From positions 186,001-250,000 of the forward strand of contig SWDT01000069.1 in the NCBI GenBank assembly GCA_009193035.1: a DNA stretch of 64,000 bases, written 5' to 3'. Positions 33,201 through 45,200 of this stretch are shown piece after piece. This stretch comes from Halicephalobus mephisto (taxonomy: Eukaryota > Nematoda > Chromadorea > Rhabditida > Panagrolaimidae). The translations under genes and the position numbers were made by a program. The notes under the pieces are model-generated. The model saw only the letters and a list, made by a program, of their open reading frames with translations, was not told the origin of the DNA and did not search any database. Position 1 is the stretch's first letter. Each line of letters begins with the position of its first letter.

Positions 33201-34993
33201 TACCTTGAGGAATAATTCTGCTTCGAAGCTTTATGGTTAGTAGTTTTGAATCAAACTTAAAATTCAGAAACTGTTTCTTTTGCTTCTTATGTTTGTGGTG
33301 GTGGTTGTAACATCTCTTTCTTTCCCCTTTTCAGATTCCAAGACTTCAATAATGTCGAGGAGGAGAAGCTTTATTATGAATATTAAGAAGCCTTTCAAGA
33401 AGGAGAAGAAAGTGAAGAAGCGAGATGGTTCCTTGCATGTACCCACATCAACCCCAATGAGGCAACGACCGGCTTCGTTGGAGATTTCGCAACTGAGCGA
33501 AATCAAGCATCATGGGTCAACCACTACTCTGAACGACGCTATGGTAGTTGTGCTTTTCCTTTATTTTTGCACTAACTTTTACGTTTTCTTATGTAGAGTA
33601 CCATCAGTACCCCAGAACCCTCTGGATTCCGGATACCGCCAATTCACTGGCGCGACAACGAGAAGGAAAACGCATTCCAACGGTCTACATCTGCTCACAC
33701 CTTCGGTGGAATCTCAAGGAGTTCGTCCGGGACTTTTGCGAGCACAGGAATTGGTTCGCTTGATCCCGCAGCACTGGATTACATAGACGAAGTTGACGTG
33801 GAGGCTGATGAGTCGAGCTTTGCTCCTATCCTTGAACAAAGACTGCGGAAACCAGCTGCTGATGGCACTTGTATGTTTTGTGGCGGATTTCCTTGTGGAG
33901 TTCAATTTGACAAATGCTAATTGGTTTGAGGCTTGTCCCTTTCAGTTTCCTGCTTGTACAGAAGTTGGAGACAGCTTCAGTTTTCGAAAGCATAGACGGG
34001 GCGCTTGGAAATTCTTGCCCAAAGCAGCTGTCGTCAGTCCGTTTCTTGAGAACTTGCTAAGCTCTTATTTGTCTTTGTCGAAAGGGAAATGCCTAAGGCA
34101 TCTTGCTTTTTTTGGGCAATTTCAGTTGGGAGTTTCTGTCAAATATGTTTAGAACTAATTATTGAGAGTTGAATTAGTGTGGTTTTTGGTGTTGGATGTT
34201 CTTTATTGTTGCTTTCCAATTTCTTTCTTTCTGACGATGGCGTTACAAAGTGCTCTTCTCAAATGACAGCTCTTGAATTTCCAATTTCCTTGGCTTTTGT
34301 ATTGATTATGAATAATTTTCAGATAACCCCGAGACAATTCTCGACTTGATTGCAAGCATCCAAAGTCGGCGTATGAACGAGCAGAGGGCAGATTTTTTGC
34401 CGGGCTTGCGTAATCGTCAAATTATCCTGAATAGATTTAAAGAGTAAGTTTTTCGAAAACAAGGTTGGATGGGAAATTAGGAGGAATATTTTTGGTTTGT
34501 TTTATTCTACATGGATGATTTATTCATCCAAACAAAAAGCATTTCAATAGAAATTTTCTTTTGGGACGTAGAGTCATCAACTCGCAAACGAGGCTTCCTT
34601 TTGCCAAAAAACAAGAATGGCGAGGCAATTGAAATTTCATTTGGATTCAATTTGCGGGAATGCGCGCATAGTCTGGTTTAGTTTTGGTCGACGTGATGGG
34701 TTGATTTAAAATCTTTAATGGTTATTTTCAGAGAGCTGGAGCAACGAAAGAAAATGGTTTCTTCGGAAGAACGGGAAGTCGATGAAAAACTATATGAACT
34801 TATTATGCAGTGCCAGAGTGATCGAATTGAGGAGCAGAGAAGTGCTCTTGGCGGAACAAGTCCAGTTGAGAAGGATGTGACGAACATTGTGATGAAGATG
34901 GCCGCAGGAAGGATTGACGAGCAGAGAGCGGATTTAAAAACTTCGACCTCCAAATCCCCCACAAGCACTTCACCGCCTGCGGAAGGTCGTTAA
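30291..34993 (+). CDS. ags-3: AGS-3 / LGN / Pins-type G-protein regulator with TPRs and four GoLoco motifs
   Basis: Binds GDP-bound G-alpha-i/o and links it to polarity or spindle machinery. Twelve exons join in phase to 805 residues: 30291-30378, 30423-30709, 30758-31051, 31096-31211, 31472-31575, 32008-32168, 32670-33020, 33085-33235, 33335-33543, 33597-33870, 34323-34443, 34732-34993. Residues 1-350 are TPRs (for example LYAQLGNAFYTLGDYEKAA and ALAYANLGHAHFMLEEYEAA). Residues 350-465 and 495-675 are low-complexity linkers. Four GoLoco motifs each end with the arginine-finger pattern: FLEMMEKLSKRIDDQR, ILDLIASIQSRRMNEQR, LYELIMQCQSDRIEEQR and VTNIVMKMAAGRIDEQR. Intron 3 has a GC donor (AAAAG|GCAAGT) that is required to keep the frame. 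Introns here reach 260-500 bases, longer than elsewhere in the window. Confidence 0.95.
31052..31095 (+). other. GC-AG intron in ags-3
   Basis: The exon ends TACGAAAAG and the intron opens GCAAGT and closes CACTTTAG. The GC donor has an otherwise perfect AG|GCAAGT context. No nearby GT donor preserves the TPR frame. Confidence 0.8.
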
Positions 34994-35270
34994 TTGATTC
35001 TGGGTATTTTTTAAAGCTGTAGCTGGTTTCTAAGCTTCCAATTCTCTTATCCAGTTTTCATATTGTATTTATTAATCCTGAGGCTAGCTCCAAAACTTGC
35101 AAGTGGATATTCAAATGAAAGACTCTTTGAATTGGAAATGATTAATTATGGAATGATCGTTGGTGTCGTGGGGAATGCTAACTAAAGTTTAATTTTCTCA
35201 GTCTTTAATTCCACGACTCGTTGGAAAACTTTATTGTCGAAAACATTAAACCAGTGAAAAATGGCTGAGA

Positions 35271-38200
35271 TCAAGTTTGGTTCTTTGGGATAAATGCGAA
35301 CTTATCCAACAAGTTCTTCTGACTGTCGAGTGAGTAAACATTGGAAACCATAGAGAATATCTGGTCTACCATAGCCGAATTGTTGTACTGAGCGGGCATA
35401 TAGGTCATGATGGTGTTGAATGTTTCTCTTTGGAGGGGGTTCAACTGAGAGAAACGGGTGTGGATGTTCGAAGTTGAGTACGGGGATTGAATTGGTTGAG
35501 GAGGGTTTTGAGGTGTTTTTGGTGGTTCTGCTGTTCCTTGGAGTTGTGGATTCCGAGTTACTGGAGATGAGTGGATGCTTATCACTTGAACATCGTCTGC
35601 ACCCATTGAGGTCGATGGATTCGGTTGACTGAATGCATTTCCCTGCACTCTTTGAGTCGTCTGAATGTTAGTGCCCGACTCCCCACCTCCTGGGAATTGT
35701 TGCTGAGTGAAACTTTGGTTTCCTTGAAACAATTGGACACCAGCACTTGTGTGATTTTGTTGACTGAACTGCATGGAAGTAGTTGCTTGACTTCTTTGAG
35801 ACTGTTGAGTGGACTGTTGGAGACCAGTATTCCAATATTGGGGGCTCGATTGAACAGGAAACATTGTTTGATTCCTTGGAGATTGTGGAACAGTTTGCTG
35901 AATTCCAACGGATGATACGTTTCTTAAGGATTGTGGGTGACTGGATTGAACTCCTTGTTGCTGAATATACTGCACTGGCACCTGATTCGATTGGGTACTA
36001 TAAACTGTTGCTTGAGACAGCAGAGCCGTCTGATAATATTCAGGATTTCCTAGTTGTTGGTTCGATTTAACGGGAGTCGTTTGAATTCTCGAATGTTGTG
36101 GAGGGGTTTGTTGGACAACGGGTATTCCGTGGCCCCTAAACTGCTGTTGAGACCCGGTATTTGTGGTCATTTGGGACTGCATTGAATGATGCATTGCTTG
36201 GGTATTGCTACCTCCCATTTGTTGGCTTTGTTGGACAGTTCGCACTGCCTGAGGACTGGAAGATTGTTGCATAAATTGTTGAATATTAACATTTCCATGG
36301 TGAGCAATTTGATGAGCATTGAGAACCTCTTGACTCCTCTGTTGGTAGTGGCTAGATTGAGGAGTGGCTAGTCCTCGATTTGCTGGGAATTGATGAGGTT
36401 GCTGACTTGACAGAACAGGTGTCGTCTGGGTTCTAGAAAAATACTGAGGACTTTGTTGAACATGAGCAATTCCTTGATGAGACCCAGCATTCGAGATTCC
36501 TTGGCTTCGCTGGTGTTGCTGAATAGACTGAGCAGAAAAGTTCGATCGGCTGATTTGAGATTGCTGGTTCGATTGAATAGTTGAAGAAGCCGAGACTTTT
36601 GAATTCTGTTGAGGGGTTCGTGGAACAGCAGGTGTCGAGGTTTGTTGGAGATTAGAAGTTTCCAGAGCTCTCTGTGATGATTGACTCAACTGAGGGTGTT
36701 GTGGAGAGCTACCAACAGTTTCGACATTCTGTCGCATTAATTGAACACCACTCTTTCTAGAAGCTTCATTCTGATTGGTTCTCTGTTGAGAGTTAGGAGC
36801 ATTCATCAAACCTCCTTGTCCTCCAACCTGTTGTTGACTGGCACGTGGAAGAGTAGGAGTTTGAGGATTTGCCTGAACAGCCGCCGGTCTCACTGGAGAT
36901 TGTTGGAGTGATTGCCGGGCTCCCAAATTTCCTTGAAGGGAGGTACTGGCAGTCCCTTGGCTCCTCTGTTGGTGATTCATTTGAGACCTTTCCGGAGTCT
37001 TAGTGTTTCCATTTTTCTGTGATTGTGTTGTTTGAGAATTAACGATTTCTTTTTGTCCACCTGCAAATTGGAAATTAGACTTAGAAATGGCTGTCCGTAG
37101 TGACCGAGCACCGGGAGGAACGGTGTCTACCAAGTTGTTCAGATTAAGTTGAGGATTTACACAATGTATAGTGATGAGTTGTTACACAAATGGGAGTTTG
37201 TTTTTCAATTCACTCGGTGGCACATGCCGTATGGACCTTATAGTATTTTTATGAAAGTGTGAGCTATCAACTTGCTCTTGTGCTAATATAATCTGCATAT
37301 TACTATCTACTATACAAATTAGGGACATTATTCATTGAAAAATTACAGAGCTCTATGCTCACCAAGTTTGGAGAGGGACGCGATTTTGTTATTTTGTATT
37401 GCTCGACATGACGTACACGAAGATTCATAATTTTCCGTTTATAACCATGTTTAGAGAGGTGTAAGGAATATTTCAATACAGATTTGAGTGAAAATCTAAA
37501 GTAAATGTTTTTAAAATTAAAAGGTAGAAATACTCTAAAAAGCACGTTATGTTAAACACCTAAAACTTGTACAAGGGAAAAACCGAACTCAAAAAAATCA
37601 CACAAAAAGGATTTATTGTAACATGAAACATTCCTAAGCCAAACATCCTCGAACTTTGATACTCATTTCTGTACTGTTCCCATAGTTCTTACAGCGAAAT
37701 TCTATGCGCAGTTTTTTCTTATTTCCAACTGATATTTGCGAGTCATTGAAAGGAAAACACGGCTAGAAATGAATTAGAACAAAAGGAAATCATGTACCTT
37801 AAATTTCGCTATAGTACTTATGAGAATCTACCATAAAAAGATTCTTTAAATTACGAAGTTTGGCTCAGAATATACCAATGATTGAATCTTTCGTCTTTTA
37901 TTATTCTTGTGCGACTTTTTTTAATTTCGATTTTCTCCTCATGTACAAATTTTTGGCATAACACAATGCGCTTTTTAGAATTTGTCTGGCTTTCAATTTA
38001 AAAAATCTTGTCCACTTTAGATCTCGCTCGTCCATCTCGAAATGTTCCTTGGACCTTTCTGAACATGATTATACACAGAAAATTACAGACCTCCATGTAA
38101 CTCATGTCGGAAAATGCAAAATCACATCCCTCTCCGAGCTTCGCACCTGCATCCATAAAAAGTCATGAAATGCGTACGGCACATGCAACGAACGAACTGA

Positions 38201-41200
38201 AAAACGAACTTCCATTTGTGTAATAACTCCTCATTATACATTATACAAATCCTCAACTTAATCTGAACAACTTGGTGGACACCGTTCCTCTCGGTGCTCG
38301 ATCCTTATGGATAACCGTTTTCATTCATCAAACCTTGTTCTCCGGTCCGTTGGAGTGTGGGTAGAGATTTAGATGTTCCTTGTTTAGGGGACGGCTGAAC
38401 TGGCGGAATCACTTGTCTCATTGGAGATCGTTGAGAACTCCCAGTGGATGGCATGGCAGTACCTAGAGGCAGTTTCTGACTCGGTTGAACTCTCGGACTT
38501 TTTTGAGCCTGTTGAACGGATGATTTGGTAGCTTCGGAAGTTCCTTGGCTTTTCTGTTGTTGACTAGTAGCATGCTTGATCCTTTGCACTAGCTCATTAA
38601 CAATTTTAGTTTCCATTGTTTGCTGCTGAGAACCAGCTCCACTGACTGCATCATGGGACTTTTCAATATTCTTCCTCAGCTCATTAGCCATTTGGGTAAA
38701 TAGGTTAGCCTGCTTTTGATTTTGTTGCTGGGGACTTTGAGAAATAACTGGATTAGCTGTTTTCTCATTTGGCTTCCTCATCTTTTGCTTCGGATCACTT
38801 CCTTCAGACTGAGCAGGTCTTTTTTGCGCTTGCTTGATTCCCGAAACCATGAATGCTGTGTACAATTTGCTGTAGGAATCACGCAAAGCCTTTATATCAA
38901 AAGCTACATATCGTGCCTTGTTTTTTACAAATTCATCAACAGCATCGGGTTGGAAAGACCGAAGAAGCGTTACCATCTGCTCAAGGATCTCTTTTTTTTC
39001 CTTTTCTTGCTCGAGCGCTTTCTTTCTCTCCTCTTCCTTCTTCGTTCGCTCTATCTCCATCTTCTTTTCATTTTCCTCCTTCTTCTTTTGCTCTTCAGCC
39101 TTCTTCATTTCCTCTAACCTCTTCCTGAATTCCTCTTCTCTCTTCTTCTGTTCTTCTCTCTTCCGTTGTTCTTCCTCCCTTTTCTTTTCTTCTTCCTTCT
39201 TCCTCAGTTCTTCTGCTTTCTTTCTCGTCTCTTCTTCTCGTTTCTTTCTTTCCATCTCGTTCCGGAGGTACATCTTCATCATCAGAATCCGTGCAATTCC
39301 CTTGGCTACTTCTAATGTCTTTGCCATGGTCGAAGCCTCAGGTCGATTCTTCCTAAAAAACAAAACGTAACTAAACATTTCTTATGGAAAAACGCACAGT
39401 TTCAATATGCTCACAGCTTTCTCAACAAATTTGACCGTCCTATCAATCTTTTCCTGATCGGTTTCTTTGCTTAGTGACTCCACAGTAGTTTTGTAACCTT
39501 CAACGCACAAACTAATATATCTTTGTTGAGCCTTCGGACTCAGATGGATTTTCTCGAAATTCTGAGCTTTGAGCAAGTTTTCCAGAACAGCCGTCAACCT
39601 AGCCAGGTCCTTACAGCGACAGAGTAGTGGAATAGTAAGGACAATAATCTTGTTGAGATGGTAAGTCAACGTCCCAGATCTTTCAAAGTCCGTTCTCGTT
39701 ATTTCTTGGACTTCCTGAACTCTGTCGTTATTTGCAAAATCGATAAAAACCCAAACAAACCTCGAAAGATTGGAATTTGCCTTTGTAGAGTCTGTTGATA
39801 ATGACGTCCAAGCTCTTTTGGGGGCTATTTCCTTCTGTCAAATGGAGAACTGCCAGTCTGTAGTAAGATTTGTAATGGGGGAATCTTTTGACAATGGTCT
39901 CAAACGCTCTTCTGCAAAGTTCAATGCACTCGATCCTCAGATCAGTGAATTCTACGAGACCATTCACACTCCATTGAACATCAGTCGAATCTTCTGCATT
40001 CCTAATTTGGTGATCATCGTCATCTTTTTCTTCCCTCAACAACGACCAATCAGGGTGTTCAAAATCTCCATCTGGAACCGAACTGATGAACGGCAGAGTG
40101 GTTTCCACTGGAGGAATAGGAACAGGCTTCTTAACAAAGATAAAGTGGCCGAGGAAGAGTCTGAGGTAGTTCCTGATCAGATGAAGCTTCCTCAACGAGT
40201 TCATAGTAATTTTCTTCAGCCGATCAATAATGTAGATTTGTTTCAAGGCATACACATGGACTCGGTAGTGGATTTCCAAAGGCTCGAAGTTTTCTTGTTT
40301 GATTCTTTGAACCCTCAACGGATATGTGTATTCCTCTTCTCTCATCAGCATGGCACATCTATAGTAATGTCCAAAGACTTCTCCTAAAGGTCGTCTTTGG
40401 TGCTCTGCCAATTTCCCACTAAAATACGGTTCCATCCAAGATATGTCTTTAGGATACTCATTTGTGAGCGAGATCCTATGTTTGAACACACTCAAGTGAA
40501 GTTGGCATTGAGATTCCATCTTTTCCCTCTCCATTTTCGTTTCAATCTCCGGAGTAAAGGTCTTTTCTACTTTCATATGATGCTTCAATCTCCTCATCCG
40601 AGAGTTGAGTTGATAGTACACATTAACTGTGTCAATATGGAGAGCAAAAGCTTTCGGGTAAAGCAAGAAGGCCATTTTGAACAAGTAAAGACAACTAGAT
40701 AGGCAATCAAGCAGCTCTTCATCAGTTTTCTGGAATGAAAGGAGTTGCTAATTACTTAGAAAATAAAGTGCTTACCTCACAGAAGTAGTCCAAATACGCG
40801 TACCCATACATGGCCCAAAGAGAATGCAGCATTTGAGGGGGCAACAGTCCCCTTTCCGATGGTCCGCTGATAACGAGACATTCCTTGATTCTATTCTTCC
40901 AATTAGATTCCTTGGAAGCTTTCCTGTATTTCAAAACAATGAAAATGTACTTCATATAAGCAAAGAACTCCAGGTCCTCTCTATTCTTCTCTGTGATGTC
41001 CAAAGCCGGCCATTTGCTTACTTTCTCATAATCGCCAACAAGGGAAAGCTCATGGTCTACTTCAGTAAAGTGGAATAACGGAGGATCATCGACCACTTCC
41101 TCGAGTTTTTTCGTGGCTTCCTCAATTCCGTCAAGAGTCATTTCATCGATGAAGCCAAAGAGTTTTGTGATCGTATCAATGACGTCATTTGTGGCGAATT

Positions 41201-44200
41201 TGTCATCATCAAACATCGGTAGCCTTGGAACTAAGAAGGGAATTACTTTCGCGGCAATCTTCACCGTCGGTTTGTGGTTCAAAGAATCTCCATGATCATC
41301 GAGAACAGCTTTGGCAACGGATGAATCAAACAAACACCTGAGACATTGCATTAATTGCAACTCAATGTTCCTTTGAATCGTTTTCACAATGCCGTATTCC
41401 ATCATCTTCTGGCTAAATTTGTTCTTCATGCATCCTTTGTAGATTTCCTCAATGACAAAGTAGAGGAATTCACCCTAAAAGTGTGCGTCAAATCAGTCGT
41501 GACGAAATTCAACTCACTTTGTGTTTTTTGCAACATTTCTCTTCCGCTAAAATTCGATGACCCTCGGCAAGAATACACAGGGCTTTTGTGGGCATAATCA
41601 ACAAGTATCCCTCAATCTCCTCGTAGAGGGCTAGCCGATCTTCATCACAAGTGTACTCGCCTTCTAGAATAGAAACGACACGATACAGGATCTTCCAAAG
41701 AGTTGCGTTGGACCTGAATCTCTTGTATTCCGTGCAGACAACGAGGCGTTTAGAGATTAACCTCAAGGATTCGTGATCTACAGACTCCAAATCGAGTTGA
41801 TTCAGTTGTTGAAGACATCCAATGTAAGTAGCATCCCTTTGGTCCTCAAATTTCCCTTCAATTACCTTATCGAGCATTCTGCAGATCCATTGGACAGCCG
41901 CTTTCCTATCTCCGAGAGCTACAAAGCAATGCAGTAACATCCGGAGATTGTCCACCAACACGGAATCAGCGACTCCCTTCCAGTTGAACTTTGTCGTAAA
42001 GTGGTCAACGACCTCCCGATACTTTTCTTTCCTGTACAGCTCTTGGATTTGCTCTAGTTTCTTCCATCTGTAAAGGCCGACAAACCTTTCAACGATAAAC
42101 TTCAAGGCAATGGTGGAATGTTTATAGTTCTCGTCCACCAACTGGGAGTAGATGACTCTATCTGTCTTGACAGTTTGGACGAGCAGATACAGGAAAGCGT
42201 TCTTTTCTTCTTCCGTTTCCTCTCGGATATAATTAGCCCAAAAATACCGAATAACTAACTTCCGTAACTCTTCCAGTTCACGAGTTTCGAAAGAATAATC
42301 AATCTCCATTTGATTATCATCAGCGTTCATGATATTAGTGGCTGTTTCGTCAGCTTTCGTCAAAATCGAAATGACAGAATCCCTCGGGAGTTTCGCTTCA
42401 TCCGGACTACTCGTGATGATGGCTTTGACGTGATCTAGGAATTCTTGAATAAACTGTTTACTACTTTTGCCATTCGACATTCCAATAACCTTGGAAACCA
42501 GCTCATCAGACCACCTAATTTCGAAACCTCTTTCTTGAGCAACCTTGAGGAGATTCGCACAGATGTCCATCAATAAAGAGAGATCAACTCCGTTGTCTAT
42601 GATGTCATTCCCGGATTCAGAACAAAGGAGCTGCTCCATCCAATGGACGGAAAACTTGAATTTGATCCAAGAAGGAGCATCTCCATCAATTCCTTCAGAA
42701 ACAGAAGTCACAGACGCAGAAGCACCTGAGTCCTTTCCTTGATTCTTCTCCTGAGTACTCAGCAGAATACGCGGACGATAAACGTCCCTCACAAAGACCA
42801 AATTTCTTGCGGCATCAACCACATTCGCCGCCTTATTCATTCTTTTTGAAGCAATCTTCAGTCCGGTGAGCCGATCCTTAACCTGTTGGGCCATGGTAGC
42901 ATCTGCTTCTTCGAGGAGTTTGAGCGCTTTTTTGCGAATTCCAATATCAGACGGATCTTCCTTTTCCTTTTCATCTACAATTTCCCGTTCTCGTCCTCTG
43001 ACAAACCTTCCGAATCCAAAGGGGTTTTCAAACATTGCTCTACAAGCTTCTGCCGCTCTCGTTACTCTCTTGTCATCGAGTTCAAGTGCTAAGACGTGAA
43101 TAGCAATCTCTTTCACTGAGGAGAAAACACATGTATCGGGGAACGGTTCGAGAAACGTGTTCACCCAACGAGTGTAAAGTTCTCTGAAAGCAATTCACTT
43201 CATCACTGAATTCAAATCAGCAACTTACAAAAACCGAAACCTCTGCTTCTTCGATAACCTGCAGCCTTCTGGGAGAGCTGAAGCAATGTAGGACAAATAG
43301 GAGACAACGGCTTTTTCCATTGTCATCTCCCCATCGTTGATAAGGCAATTCAAGAAAGCACCAAATGACTCCAATTCGTATGGAGAAATCACGTCCACCA
43401 CGATATGTTCCACATAAGTTGTCGACGTACCTGGGAAACTCAACGGTTCAAATCCAGTGTCGCCTTCGGAAATCCCGAGGAGGGACCGTATCGTTAACGG
43501 CTCAATATTAGCTCCAGAAGTCGGCAAGTAGGATGGGGAATTTATGAAGTCCGGTATAATATCCTCGACTTTCCTCGTTGACCTCCGAATTACTTTCTTC
43601 GGACTTTTCTTCTTTGGAATCTTCAGTTTCGGGACTTTCCCAGAGGCTACAGTTTCCACCATACTCCCCACAACATCAATAATATCGAGCATATCGTTGA
43701 CAACACTTTGGCAAATGAGGTTGTCAGGGTCTTCAGGTGGAACAATGACTTCATCAACGACACATTCCATCACTGACTCGGTCCTCTCAGAAGCCAGATT
43801 TCTATGAGAAGCATGTCTCCTGTCTTTTACGAAGTGAATTTTGGACAAAGTTGGCTAAACAACCGCGAAATTATTCATTCAAAGCTCTAATAAACCCACC
43901 AGTTGAACAGCATTTGACTGATCGTGATAATTACAGAGCAGTCTTCCAAAGTCTTCCATTGTACACTTTTCCAAATTAATTTTCACAGGTTCGATTTCCA
44001 GAGACACCACACTCACATTTGGCTCACTTTCCTCTGAGCCCGATGTCTGTGCGATGAACTTGTCCATCCGAGCGAGAAGGGCCTCGTGGATGTGAGCAGG
44101 AACTTGGATTTCTGGCAGTAAAGGGTTTTGGGGGAAGTAGAGATCTACCATTGTACTCCAGAATGGACTCTTCCTTTTGATTTCGGACTTTAAAACAAGA

Positions 44201-45063
44201 CAGGCATGTTGTGCTGGTCCCTTCGATAAAAGGGAATGCAGTAGCGGAAGGCATTCTGAAAAGGCGGTTTCTAGTCAAGGTAGCTCACAAGGAAACTCAC
44301 TATGATACTGTTCAGAGTAAAAGTAGACGAGTGCCAACTTCAAAACAGCATTTGGATCTTGTTGGCATTCCCTGAAAGCAATCTCTGCCCACTTCCAGTT
44401 CCTCTGTTTGGCTGCTGCACACCCAAACTCATACCACAGCTTCCTATCCGTTGGTCTGATAATCAAGGCCTGGATATAGAATCCAATAGGCTTGGTAGTG
44501 ATTCTGGCGATTTCCCTGTGGATAGAAAAGGCAAGAGTCCTCATCTTTGACTCCAGATGCGGATTGTAGGTCGCTTTCAATGCCGTCCAATCTACCGCAT
44601 CAATGTCTGCAGCTTTTTGTTTCTGAATCAGTGGTTCTTTCAGGATGGAACAAAGCAACTCAAAGCCTTCTTGGACTCTAGAGTTCACTATCAACTTCAT
44701 CGCCGAATCGAACCTCTCTTGGAGCCTTCCTTCCTCTGCCTCCGAGGTCGTCCCCAGGTCTCCATCCGTAAAGACGGCCTCCCAGGTAAGGGGAGTGTCT
44801 TCGGAAATTTCCGAATCTGCCTCGTCTGATTCACTGTCATATTCGGATTCTGATTCCCCGCTCCCCTCCGATTCATCTTCGGCATCCTCAGCTTCGTCCC
44901 CACTGCTGGCAGAGGATTCGCTGTCAGAAGAGATGATGATTTCAGCTGCCGTTGGTTCATTTTCCTCGTCTGAATCAATCAACTGTTTCCTCTTCTTCTT
45001 CTTGGGAACAATTAACTCATCGTCGTCATCATCAGCTTTTATGAGATCAATTTCCTTTCCCAT
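35271..45063 (-). CDS. CABIN1 / Hir3-like subunit of the HIRA histone chaperone complex
   Basis: Nine exons joined in phase give 2734 residues: 45063-44301, 44255-43900, 43854-43229, 43183-41518, 41474-40776, 40729-39761, 39714-39398, 39352-38334, 37060-35271. CABIN1/Hir3 scaffolds HIRA for replication-independent H3.3 deposition. Evidence: size, an acidic N terminus, then TPR-like sequence (RKLWYEFGCAAAKQRNWKWA, then EIAFRECQQDPNAV) as at the CABIN1 N terminus, and a very long helical middle with TPR character (residues 250-1800). Residues about 1830-1930 are a K/E/R coiled coil, and the last 600 residues are Q/S/P-rich low complexity. Exon 9 attaches through CAAG|GTTTGA ... TTTGCAG|GTGGAC in matching phase, across an intron filled by an inverted-repeat element (37105-38300). 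If that intron were not removed, the protein would stop at 38305. The call rests on the N-terminal region and architecture; the C terminus is worm-specific. Confidence 0.75.
37105..37620 (+). repeat. Left arm of the inverted repeat
   Basis: Pairs with 37900-38300 in reverse complement. The outer ~130 bp is well conserved. An extra ~100 bp near 37240-37355 is missing from the other arm. Further shared blocks include AATTTTCCGTTTATAACCATG (left) against AATTTTCTGTGTATAATCATG (right, reversed). Confidence 0.7.
37900..38300 (-). repeat. Right arm of the inverted repeat
   Basis: Reverse complement matches the left arm from its outer end inward, with falling identity. The CABIN1 frame through exon 8 meets a stop at 38305-38307, five bases outside this arm. 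Confidence 0.7.
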
Positions 45064-45200
45064 TGTGACAAATTATCTAAAAGAAACCGTAGAAACTCGA
45101 TATAGTTTCGTAAAAGTATTCAACAGTATCAAACTGTTCACTGCCATTCGTCTAAATAACAAATTATTTTGCTTTTTGTTAATAATAAATAATGCTCAGT
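45064..45200 (-). promoter_or_regulatory. Operon-like intercistronic spacer with trans-splice acceptor
   Basis: The eIF2B-beta stop codon and the CABIN1 start codon are separated by 137 bp. On the minus strand GGTTTCTTTTAG ends about 15-20 bases before the CABIN1 ATG, with no possible upstream exon of its own. Spacing and acceptor match nematode operons. Confidence 0.6.

Larger units (their letters stand above)
37105..38300. mobile_element. 1.2 kb foldback element with long terminal inverted repeats
   Basis: The left end runs from 37105 (CGAGCACCGGGAGGAACGG...). The right end at 38300 reads ...CCGTTCCTCTCGGTGCTCG, its reverse complement with one change. The first ~130 bp of each arm match at about 85%. 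Similarity continues inward with gaps to about 37620 on the left and 37900 on the right, leaving a spacer of about 280 bp. Neither arm has a convincing coding frame, and I see no clear target-site duplication in the flanks. It lies wholly inside the last intron of the CABIN1 gene. It could be a foldback transposon/MITE or an inverted duplication that has drifted. Confidence 0.75.

Noticed and set aside
37064..37133. Start of the Q-rich frame at 37133 as an independent gene
   Set aside because: The first codons (VDTVPPGARSL...) lie inside the inverted-repeat element and upstream of a good acceptor (TTTGCAG) whose phase matches CABIN1 exon 8. An intron is the simpler reading.
38918..39370. 150-codon Ser/Phe-rich plus-strand frame
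   Set aside because: It is the antisense shadow of the K/E/R coiled coil of the CABIN1 homologue.
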